Source of the DNA: Neofusicoccum parvum
Taxonomy: Eukaryota > Ascomycota > Dothideomycetes > Botryosphaeriales > Botryosphaeriaceae
NCBI GenBank assembly: GCA_020912385.1
Contig: CP087206.1
Span: 2,108,001 to 2,172,000, forward strand
Length of the DNA stretch: 64,000 nucleotides
Direction of reading: 5' to 3'
A model generated the notes under the pieces. That model ran no database searches, was not told where the DNA came from, and saw only the letters and a list, made by a program, of their open reading frames with translations. Positions within the stretch are counted from its first letter, which is position 1, and each line of letters starts with the position of its first letter. Both the position numbers and the translations under genes were made by a program. Of the stretch, positions 32,561-43,000 are shown one piece after another.

Positions 32561-34021
32561 AGCTTAAGCACTGTCCAGATGATATACACGTTCTCGTAGG
32601 TGAGCGCGTCCACTTTCCTCTTACCGTTAGTGCTTTCTGTTTCCTCGAAATTGAGCAATAGAAGTATATGCGCTATCAATACTCAATGATGCTTGAACCT
32701 CGACTCCTGATTAACGATGCGAGCATAGCATTCGAGGTGAAAGCTAAAGTTTCAGCCTCAATAATATTTTTCCGATCAAAACCGCGCGGGGCACAGTCAC
32801 ACCACTGCGTCGACATACCAAATCGGGTAAGAATGCCTCGCGGCAATCCAGTCTACAGTGCGAGTACGCGTCTTTTCCTTTGGACCATTTTCTTCGGGGT
32901 TAAACTACCTCAAGAAGTAACATTTTGATCCAGGCACATAACCTTGGCCGAGGCATCCGGCTTTGCGCGGGGCAGCTCTGCTGATGGATCGAGCTCGCGC
33001 CAGGCTCCTCAGCCATCCCAATGGGCTAACAAAGCTACAATGATGCAACACGTAAATCGACAACGAACTGAGCTTCTACTCTATAGGTCTACACCAGTGC
33101 TATCTCGACTCCTTTTACCCATACAATGTCATCACCCGAAATGTAACGCCCCTCCTTCTGCAGCTCACACTATTCTTGCAAAACGTCTGACAGAAGTAAA
33201 TGATAACCAGTTCGTGAAGTCTGCTGAATCGTTGACGCGAGGCTCCGCGAGCAAGTACGGAAACTTAAACCATCCGCTGTTCCCTTTCCCATCCTCTGCG
33301 CCGCTCTACGAGAAAATCCCTCTTTCTACCTCCCTGCCTCTTCGGCACATTTTCCGGAACCGGCTCATGTGCACCTGAGAACCGGCCCCGTGACGCTATC
33401 CCAACATCCCACTGGAGCCTTGGCGCATATCCTTCGCGCTGCATGCCAGACTTCTTGCAACAACTGCATTCCGACCTTGCTTCACCACACTTGCGACGTC
33501 TTCACTTACAGGTCCAGCAGCCGGTATGGGAGCGTGAGCGGCGACCCGGCGTCGACATTCCGCTTTGGATCTTCCTAAAGCGAGGAGGCGGGGACAAGGT
33601 CGCTTTAAAAGCCTAGAGGAGTGCGTCGGCCTTCTTTATACTGGGGTAAGTGTCGCGGCAACTTTACGTACCGGGGCCTGAATTCGCGTAGCATCTCATT
33701 GGTTGCCGGGCGCCGCGGGCACCGGGAGACCATACAGATGAAGCCGACTGGTACTCGGATTTGCCTTCTGTGGCTTTTTATGACACCCCCCCCTCCGGCA
33801 TGAAACGCGTAGGGAGGTGGAAACTTCTCGCGGAATGAAAGAAGACAGACTTTGGAATGAATCAATCGTTACCTTAGGGGACATGAATACTACTACTCGC
33901 GTCCTTGTTGCCGTGGCCAGCAACATTTATTACAAGGGCAATACACTTTGCAATTTCATGGCCTTTATTAAGACATCGATTGAGTCTAGGATACAACATA
34001 TAAGCAAAACCGCACGCCATC
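32561..34021. other. Intergenic, no supported gene
   Basis: Several short plus-strand frames (32668-32928, 32944-33378, 33369-33578) have no start context, domain or splice partner. Includes a C-homopolymer near 33785. Confidence 0.4.
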
Positions 34022-35606
34022 TCAACGTTCCTGGCGATTGTCACTTGGGAGCTCTGCATATCCACTGCTGGCCTGCAGTTCATATACCTGATTCGGCTCC
34101 GCTTCCAGCTCATTCGGTCCACGAGATGATCTCTCCTGCGAGCCATCTCTTTTGCCGGTCGCTAGAGGGTTTGGCAAGTGCGCGACGCTCTCGTACGCAG
34201 GCGGTGTAGCAGACTTCTCAAGCGCAGGTTCCTCCACGTTGTTGACGTTGCTCGCACTCTTGACTTGGCTACGCTTCCGGGAACGGTAAAAGAAGAATCC
34301 TGCCACAGCTGCTACAGCAATAACAGCTGCCGCAACGCCTACGCCGATGCCTGCCTTCGCCCCCGTCGACAGACCAGTGGAGGATGGAGAAGGGCTTGTT
34401 GAATTTCCCTTGCTTGCTGTCGTACATGTCAAGTCTTTGATGACATTCTGGTCTTTGTACCTCTCGAACGGCGAACAGTCGAATTCATCTGACGTGGTCT
34501 GGAGCTGGAACTTCATGACGTTCTGGAGGTCCGGGAATGACACACTGGGACTATTTAGTATCTTGCCGGGTTGGCGGCACGTAATGATACTTACTTTGAA
34601 AAAGCACCTTCCAGCACCACGGCATCATTTGTCATCTGTAACTTGTCCATGGTAAACGTGTCGAGGCGACTGTTGTTTTGGACCGTCAGTCCCCCGGTGC
34701 GCACGAGCTCCGGGAATTCGACGTCGACCAGCCCTTGATTATCGTTCAACAAGATACCAAAAGTGGTAGAATTGCCGACACTCGTAAGTTTGGGCGCACT
34801 GAATGATTGAAAGGTGTTTCCCAGCAACACAAGCTCATAACAGTCGGTGAGCTGCGGTAGCGAGACAGCCGACAGGTTGGCCATGTCGATGTTTTGCGCA
34901 GTCTCCAAATTTGGGAGTGAAACAGACAGACCGGGAGCGTTGTACATGACCGTGATCTTGCCTTGGGTTGTTGCACGCGTCGACTTCACTGACATTGTCA
35001 GGTTTCCTGTCAAGTTCTCGTTGCTCGTAATGTTGAAGCCATTGGTTACACCACTCGGATCAAGGCCATCGAGAGTCTGGAGACCAGTGCCGCTGATAGT
35101 GACCAGCGGACAGTTATCCAGTGTTGATCCAAGCTGGGCCTGAGATAATGCCGGCAGATTTACCATCCGCAGCTGGTCGCCAATGGATGTGAGCTTCGGG
35201 AGCTCAAGTGTGTCCAGGCTGTCCAGGTCTGTAAGGTACACATATCCGTCGACCGACTCGAGATCGCCGGCCGAGAACGCGCTCAGGTCCGGACTGGATT
35301 CCACGAGTAGGTTGCCGTTGAGTGTTTGCACTCCACCGAGCGAGATGGTGCCGGTCGCTGAAGGCGACACTGTGATGTCGCCAGTGAAGGTCGTGCAGGA
35401 AGCAACTCCTGTCGCATCGGCAGCATTGCCGATGGTTATTGATGTCGAGCAAGATGCTGAGCTTTCTGTTCCACAGGGCAGAAATTAGCGGGTGGGATGG
35501 GTGGTGGGTGTCTTGATTACTACATACGAGCAGATGCGGGGACCTGAAAGAAGAGAGATGCGCATCCGACAGTCAATACTGCCCCTGGAGTCCTAAATTT
35601 GAGCAT
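34022..35606 (-). CDS. Ecm33/receptor-L-domain-like cell-surface protein with transmembrane tail
   Basis: Three exons, 35606-35528, 35465-34595 and 34544-34022, with introns of 62 and 49 nt; 490 residues. Residues 1-26 are a signal peptide (PASAQ). The ectodomain, to ~375, starts with a small Cys pair, then shows the leucine-rich, L-x-V/L-x-x-N strand repeats and N-glycosylation sites of fungal Ecm33/Sps2 proteins (receptor L-domain fold). Unlike GPI-anchored Ecm33, it ends with a Ser-rich stalk, one membrane helix (~383-403), RSRKR, and an 80-residue cytoplasmic tail. Architecture fits a cell-wall sensor or receptor. It is divergently transcribed from another single-pass surface protein 628 bp away. 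Confidence 0.85.
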
Positions 35607-36234
35607 TCTGGGGTTTCGGTGTGCTGAAACAAGTCACAGATCCTGGATGTCGTAGACCAAGTGGCCGGCAAGGCTGCATTTACCGGGTCGGCGGGCGGAG
35701 CCTGAGCCCCGCAAAGTCCGATGGCCTGGCTGGACTGGGAAAAAGGGCAAGGATTGCCCTTCGGCATGAACCAAGAAGAAGATTACGATGGAGTATGCAC
35801 ACGTGGGGTGAGCTGCTTGGACTGGGACGGAAGAGAGCGTGACAGGTGGGACCGAGAGATAGTCAGCCGTTCCGCGCTGACGGAAAGAGGAACGGCAGAG
35901 TGCGGGGCCGTCCGACCAATTGGTGGCAACCTGCAGAGGCGAATGCGAGCGTCAGAGCCTCAGTGTCTCAAAAAGGCCCCCAATAACCTGGTCCATCATG
36001 CATAGCCCCCACTAAGATCGTCAGCGACGCTGCGGAAACCGATCCTTCCTTACCTTGGCACCCGGCAAAAGAACTTCCAGATGCAGAACCACGGGAACGG
36101 CCTGGCCTCCTCACCGGCCTCTTTCACATGGCCGGCCGGCCGTGTCAGCTCGATGCTGGCATTCGCACTTTCCATCATGCGTTGTTCATGTCGTTGCGCG
36201 CTGCCTTCTTTCCACTCTCCTCCCAGCGCGCATA
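35607..36234. promoter_or_regulatory. Divergent promoter region of two surface-protein genes
   Basis: 628 bp between the ATGs of the L-domain protein (minus) and the Cys-module protein (plus). No TATA box stands out. The plus-strand frame is open upstream of 36235 but contains no earlier ATG. Confidence 0.4.
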
Positions 36235-37321
36235 ATGTCTAATTACAACTGCCCAAACGCCGGCCCGGACGCCTGGCGTTCCTGCGCTGGAGGCTCCAAA
36301 TTCGTCGGATGCTGCATGCGCGACCCATGCGCGACAGGCTGCGACCCTGACAACCTCATCCCCGCGTCTTTCAACCCAGATCTCGCTAACACGATCCCGC
36401 AACTCTCCTGTGCAGAGCAGGATGCGCAGTACTACATCTGTCCTGACACTACTCCGCCATTCTTTGGATGTTGCAAATCCGAAGCATGCGGTGGAGGATG
36501 TTCACTGGACGATCTGGTTCCCGCGAGTCTCGGGAGTGATCCACGGGCCACAGCATTTTTCTCGCCCACTGGAACTCCCTCTTCGACCGCATCTGCAACA
36601 TCAGCTCCAGAAAAGTCAAGTTCGGATGGTACGACTATTGGCGCCGCAGTCGGAGGAGCTGTCGGCGGCTTACTTTTGGTTGCTGGAGTAGTCTTTTTTG
36701 TCTGGCGAAGGAGGAGGCGTAGTCGCCTGGCGCGAAAGGGTCATACTGCCACCGGACAACCTGCAACTGATAGCAATCAGCCTCCCACTCCAAACGGATC
36801 CATGGGCCCATCAGAACTCTCAGCAAGCAAGTCCGTGAGCATGAGAGGTGAGTATCAATCTTCACTCCTGAAATAAATCCGAACTGAGCAATTCAGGATC
36901 TCCAGTTCCACCGTATTCAGCATTTCCACAACACGGGCCCATTTTCGAGCTTGAGGACCAACAACAGAAGTCAGACAAGCCGAAAGAGCATCTTTCCGAG
37001 CCGGTGGAGCTTGAAGGAAGTAGCACGACATCATCTCCCAGTGCGAAGAGCGCAAAGAGGTTCACCAGCGCCGGTCTGGCGCCTTTCCGCAATAAACGAC
37101 CAGCGTCCTTAGACTTCAGCTCAGCAGAGTCGCCAAAGGTCTCTCCACAGTCGGCAACATTTCCAGGTAGTGACAGATACTCTCGTGTCTCGTCGTTATC
37201 CCCTCGCTCGCCACGTTCGCCAAGGTCACCTGGCGTTGGCTCCGATGCGGGAAGACCCTCTCCAACGCACCCACCACCCATAATCGAGGACGAAGAAATG
37301 CCCAACTCGCGCCAGGATTAG
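36235..37321 (+). CDS. Single-pass membrane protein with duplicated Cys module
   Basis: Two exons, 36235-36847 and 36897-37321, around a 49-nt GT-AG intron; 345 residues. Two ~45-residue modules are repeated in tandem (about 6-50 and 59-103). Each has C...C, then F-x-GCC, an acidic/basic pair, C-x3-GC, and a xxLxPAS tail. A Thr/Ser/Ala stalk leads to one Gly/Ala/Val-rich membrane helix (~135-157), a WRRRRR stop-transfer, and a ~185-residue cytoplasmic tail rich in Ser/Pro with SPRSPRSPRSP. There is no cleavable signal peptide, so it is probably a reverse-signal-anchor protein with its Cys modules outside. Layout resembles WSC/Mid2-type wall sensors, but the module is not the WSC domain and I do not recognise it. 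Confidence 0.82.
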
Positions 37322-37591
37322 AGAAATCTTGGGGATTCTAGTCTAGGCTGTGTATATGGATTCATAAACTTAGAAAAGAATGCACCAAGCAGCAGATACA
37401 TCACCAACTCCGGGGACAGTATGGCCGGCCAGGGCGGACCAATCGGAAATTATACTTGTTGTCGCTGGAAGATGTGCGCCAACGTGTTTATCACCAGTCT
37501 ATCCTACATAGAGAAACAAGTAAATACCAGATAATGCGCCAGAGGTTGTCTTCGCGCTCGAGGTGAAAAAGAAGAAATTATTTGGCGTCGC

Positions 37592-38397
37592 TCAACAGCC
37601 AATCATAAACCCAACCGCGGAAAAGAATGCAAACATGATCCCGGAGGGCAACACGACAATGTGCTCAGCTGCAGAGGCCGAAGTGCTAGCCGCAGCCGGT
37701 GGCGCCGCGGAGGATGAGGAGGATTGTGTGCTATTGTTATCGGCGCAGCCACTCTGACATCCGCTCCCACAGTGCGCCGGGGTGCTTCCACAGAATCTGC
37801 GAGCCAAGCGTAAGCAAACGTCCGGACGATCGATCGCGGAGCAATACTTACCCCGCACTGCTGCAGCAACGCCCGTAATCATAGACGCCAAATGCGACAA
37901 ACGCGTCCGGGCTGGCATCCGAGGAGCAGACGGCGTTGTTCCAGGCCGACCCGCATTTGCCATCGCATCGCGGGCTGGTTCCTTCGTTCGCCCAGCTGCA
38001 TTCGGGGAAGTCGAGGCTCGGGTCGTTGGACTGGCATTTACCGTACCCGTCCTGACAGGCCGGCTTTTGGCAATATTCGTCTGTATTGCCGCAGTAGCCT
38101 CCGGAGCTGTTGGATGCTGATCAGAGATGTTCTTGACTCGCCGATGCATACCGGGCCCGCAACTTACCTGCAGCATGGTGACGTTCCGTTCACGAGACAC
38201 ATCCTGCCGTTGCCGCTGCCGCACTGACCATCGGTTGTGAGTGGATATTTTCCAGGCGAGTTGGGTGATGTCGAATTGTTTGTCGAGTTGGATGGAGTGG
38301 TCGTCGAGTTGTAGCCCATGGACATTGTCGGGGTGGGGGTTTGTGCAGTGGCGAAGACCGCCAGCAGCAGCGCCTGGAACAATACAAGAACAAGCAT
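37592..38397 (-). CDS. GPI-type cell-wall protein with two hevein/CBM18-like modules
   Basis: Three exons, 38397-38168, 38106-37852 and 37796-37592, with introns of 61 and 55 nt; 229 residues. Residues 1-19 are a signal peptide; an Asn/Ser/Thr-rich glycosylated spacer follows. Module 1 has CG-x-G...C...CCSSGGYCG...YC, module 2 has CG...C...GRCCSSAGFCG...HCGSGC. Both carry the CCS-x-x-G-x-CG core of hevein-type chitin-binding domains, so it should bind chitin. A Ser/Ala stretch and a hydrophobic C-terminus ending FMIGC form a GPI-attachment signal. It is convergent with the Cys-module membrane protein. The second intron's splice choice was fixed by keeping both modules in frame. Confidence 0.85.
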
Positions 38398-38483
38398 GTT
38401 GTGTTTCTGTCAACACTCGGAGAAGTCTCAAATTCCCGGAGGGCTCGTGGTGAAGCTGGCGTGACGGATTGCGCCCCAACACT

Positions 38484-38490
38484 TATATAA
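38484..38490 (-). promoter_or_regulatory. TATA box of the CBM18-like gene
   Basis: TTATATAA on minus, about 90 bases before the ATG at 38397. Confidence 0.5.
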
Positions 38491-39554
38491 CATGAGGCTG
38501 CTCCCTCAGCCAACAAGAGTTCGGAGTGAAAGTGCGCTATTGGATCCAGAACAGGCCCGAAAGCGGAATGTGTATGGAAAATCAGCTGCGGCTCAGAATA
38601 TCTCACTGCATATCCGTAGCGTCTTATGATAGCACAGCCTTCTCAAGCAAGAAGGCGTGGCTGAGGCTGCAGCTGAGGATTCCCGAAGCCTTTCCGAATC
38701 TTTTCTTTTACCACGGGTCACCCCACTTATACCACACAGCATTGCGCCTCGACTGCCTGATTGTCTAGAACATCCCTTGGAAGGCTAGATCCAACGTGCT
38801 GACTCGGCTATGCCCTACTGCCTAAATTCCACCAGCCTTTCCGGACCTTTTCGGCTCAAAGTCAGAGCAAGGTCACGGGATGACGTCCTGCCTAAGTGAT
38901 CCAGTGCAACTGCCTGGCCTTCGTGTAGAAGCTTGACTCGGGTTGACCTTGATGGAATCTAACTCCAGAATACTGAAGACGGCGAAGATAAAAAGCTCGA
39001 AGGCTCTGGCGATGGTTCCAGCTAACGACTCAAACGTTCTCGAACTATGGAGCATGGAAGCCAATTATACTTCTACTCGGTGTCGAAGTATTAGCCGGGT
39101 GCAAGGAATGATGGAGAAGCACACTTCAGAAGGAGTGGATTCATTATAGCGTATAGCATCTCACTCTACATCAAGAAGTACTAAGTAGATGCCAAGGCAA
39201 AACTCCCTTGAGCGCGTAGGCTTTGTCGCGTAAATACCCCTTTAGGCAAAGCACGATACCGTTGCACCTGCCACCCAAGCCTCACCCGGTGGCTGTGCCA
39301 CACTTCGTCGAGTCCGCCCGCGTCACTGAATATGGAACAGCGCGTAGAAAGTGGGCGTTCTCAGCTTGCCGCCTAGATAAGCAACCACCGGATGTACTAG
39401 GCAAACGGTGTCGAGCGGCGGCTGTGCGGCAGCCTCTGCGTCATAGGTGGCGTGCCGTGGTCTATAAATAAATCAGATAACAAGCCTATAACCAAATTTC
39501 ACGACGAAGCTTAGCGTTGCTTAGCCCAGAATATTCTGGCACTCATTAACCCTC
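38491..39554. other. Intergenic, no supported gene
   Basis: Only short frames without recognisable features between the CBM18-like gene promoter and solo LTR 3. Confidence 0.4.
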
Positions 39555-40018
39555 TGTAACGGCGGGCCTCTGCCTCTAAGGATCCAAACACCAAAGAGGG
39601 TGGTAAGCCGTATAGGGTTTACCTTGAGTGGGTACAAGAGAGGGAGTGAGAACAAGTATAGACGAATACACGTATCTGAGCACTGCGTGCGAAGGCCGTG
39701 TTACTAATCAATAGTGTAGATTGATTATCGAAGTTGACCACGAAGGGTCAAATACTAGCTAGAGAGTGAAGCTATATATACTGTAGGAAAGTTGTAACAA
39801 TCTGGTGGTGCCGTCTCTCAAGGGCACCGCTGAGCGTGCCGTTACTTGAAGGCACAAATTGGCGTGCCGTTTATTGAGGGCACAGGTGGGTCTCACGTGA
39901 CATCTCACGTGGTAGTGTCCGTGATCTCGTAACCCCGGCTCCGTAGGACTTCCGACTTCTCGTTGTTCCGTCGGAGTTGATCCGTAATTCTCTGACCTGA
40001 GAAGACTGTGCCGTAACA
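39555..40018 (+). mobile_element. Solo LTR 3 (464 bp)
   Basis: Starts TGTAACGGCGGGCC, ends GCCGTAACA, and is flanked by a perfect 5-bp duplication CCCTC (39550-39554 and 40019-40023). It is close to identical to solo LTR 1 along its full length, with single-base differences and one small indel. The shared TATATA lies at 39773-39780. No internal element remains. Confidence 0.92.
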
Positions 40019-40023
40019 CCCTC

Positions 40024-43000
40024 TTGCATTAGTGCACTGGTCATACTTCCCTTGAACTCCGTCTTATGCACCCAGCGAAGCGATTCATGTTCGTACCGCT
40101 ATTCTCCAATCCACCCATGCCGAGCTCTAAGTGATTAGACCAGAGAACGCGACATCTCCTCAATTTGCGCAAGGCTTGCGAGCGTTTCTATACAATTTCC
40201 AGTGTTTAAAGTGTAAGAGTTTGGCCTAAACACTCTTCGATCATGAGTATGGGATGACTTGTGAGTTGGGCGGAGGAGACCTTTGCCACCGCCGGATCTT
40301 TTTAGCACATCTGACGTACATGCTGTATGTAGAGACCCAAACCTATACTTATCAAGCGCGGTTATAATTTTATTTGTCGGCACATTTGGTGTGCAAATGG
40401 CTCTTGTATACATTGCTTTGGAGACAGCCAAATTCCATCTCTTCACAAAAGTTGTTTCCAGCTCCCTTCGGAAATCCATCGAAGCTACTCCAGAAAAGAT
40501 CTACAGCCCATCATGTCTCAGTGTTAGCTCAAGCAGAGCCTCCGGGCCTATCCTTTCTAATATCCGATCCACAACTCAACCATCTTCCGGAATCTGAAAG
40601 ACTTCCTAGAATGACCGGAATATATTATCCCGTGCCAAGGGTCTTCGGGGTCTTGTGATCGGCGACAGAAGTGCATGCCAGAGTGTCGTCATGCGCTTCA
40701 CTCGTGGCTGGGAGCCTCAGAGATATATCCTGTCAATCGTATTAGAGAGGTAGACGCCCTCGTGGCATCGTTTGCCGCGGTACCCTTGCCGCACAAGCTC
40801 ACGTATGTCGCGAGCATTGAGCAGGCCGCACAGCTCAAGTGCCTCTTTCTCATTGTGACTATCTTTCCGGATGCGCCTCCGGCTGTAGAATGGGAGTTCA
40901 TGGCCCGCAACATCGGTTCGGAGTTTCCCAAAAAGAAGCGAAAGGGTGTCGTTCTTGAGATGTGCTACCATCCCAAGATACAGACTTTCATACTCTAGCG
41001 GAGAAAAACAGTTGGGAAGTCTTACGCAGGACTAAATCCATGATTCATCAATAGGTTGCACAGGAAGTACTTTGGATAAAACGACCTCTAAGCGAGGAAG
41101 TCGCCAAAATAGCCATCATAGAAGCATAGTCCAGGAGTTCATCAGAAGGCGGATAGAGCAGACTTTAAACAAGCAGCTACTCATTACGTGCACCGGTGCC
41201 TGAAGGAAGTGTTTGTTCAATCCTCATATTACATTTTGGCGATTCTGGTGCGCATTGTGTTTCTGAGATGGTTTCCAGTATCTCCATCGGCTGCGGTTCT
41301 TCTGGCCGGATGAGATAAAGAACTCGATTTACCGAGGGTAAATGGGCCTGTTGGGGTCTCCAAAGTGGACTAATCACCATTCATCGCGGTAAAAAGACTT
41401 GCCCGGTCTTCGCACTCATTTCTGGGGTCTATGGCACATACCCGTGCCAAATGACACCTACATCATGGGACAACTTATGCGGAGATGAGAGGAACTCAAG
41501 CTGAGGTGCAACTGGGACTTTTGTTGCGCTGGAAGTTGGGTTAATTGCGCCTGCGTTGCACTTAAGCTATTATCAATCCTAATATCATCTATCGTTGTCT
41601 TTGAGGCATCAATTTTCACCCAGACTCGTTTCTCATTACTCCCAAAAGCTAACATCTCCATCGTTGCTGGCATGATGAGAAATACCATGGCTGGTAGAAT
41701 GATTAATCGACCATCCCAGCTCCCGTGGCCGCCTACAACTAGCATATCTATGCTCTGGCAGCTTCTGCGGCCCTGGGTTCAGCCCGGTTGGGGTATGATT
41801 CTGCATTCATCAAGGGCGATATAGTCCTCTATTCGTTCCAAAGCCGATTCATGTTCGACATCCTGAAGGGTACAGGATTGGCCGCCTTGCAGGCAAATAT
41901 TGTTAATACCTTCAAGGAATATGCTATGCTGGTGTCATTTTTGTTACCCTTGAGAATCTTGGTCATCGATGAGTGCTCACTATGTGCGGAGTGTTCCTTA
42001 GTGATGGGGCTATCTCACAGCTATCTCATAGCTCGTAGTGGACGGGCATTTAGCTTACGTCTACGTGGGAAGCGTTCTGGGTGGTAGGCTTTAGCTCACC
42101 GCTTGCTTCGAGCGCGTTATTCCCGTGGTAAGCTTTACGATATCCATTGTGGCAAGCCAGGAGAAGGCCGGAAGCTAACAACGATTGCACACACGCACCA
42201 CTATAGGTCTTGCCATTGGTCTATCGTTTTCAGTCGGCATCGGAAGCTTCCCGAGGACGACGCGTACCTGAACTGGGAGATCAACACTGTCCTCTACTAT
42301 ATTAGGAAGAGAAAAAATTGCGGCACTGGCAATGGCCTTACAGCAAATTCATGTCAAATCATGTTGACCACGCATTGGCCCGTCCGCTCCTCTGTGTTGT
42401 GCTCACGTTCATCCAGATATTTTCCGGCATCAACGAGGCCCGAGGTCGAATGTGTGGTTGCCTATGGCCGCCCTCCTCCGTCGCAAGGGGAACTACAGCT
42501 TTTCAAGTACATTTTGATCATAAATGAAAAAAGCTTGGTGAATTCTTGTGGGTGGTAGTTTTCATGTCGCGTTTCCTCACGGGTGCGATTTATCTGGCGG
42601 CAAAGATATCACCCGTGCCAAGAGATGAAGTAATTGCTTGACTGCGGGGATACACACCTCTTTGAAATGATGCATGTTCCTTATGCCATTGAGTTATATC
42701 TTATTAGACTCAGCAGTAGCGCGCATTCGTTCCAAAATGTCAGACATCATATTCGACACCCATCAGTAATGCCAACTGGCAGACCTTTATTATTCCTTTG
42801 ACGTATGCGGACCGTATCATGACTAGACGGGCAACATCAGATGGATCTGTTTCATACGCCAACAGAAGTATATCATCGCCGATGGCTTTGACGGTGAGTT
42901 GCTTTGCCCATTGTTCTACGACTTCAGCTTCCGTATCACTCAGACGTCTTTAGACATTATCAAGCGCTGCGCCAGCTGGTGCGAAAACCTGCCTTTGGCG

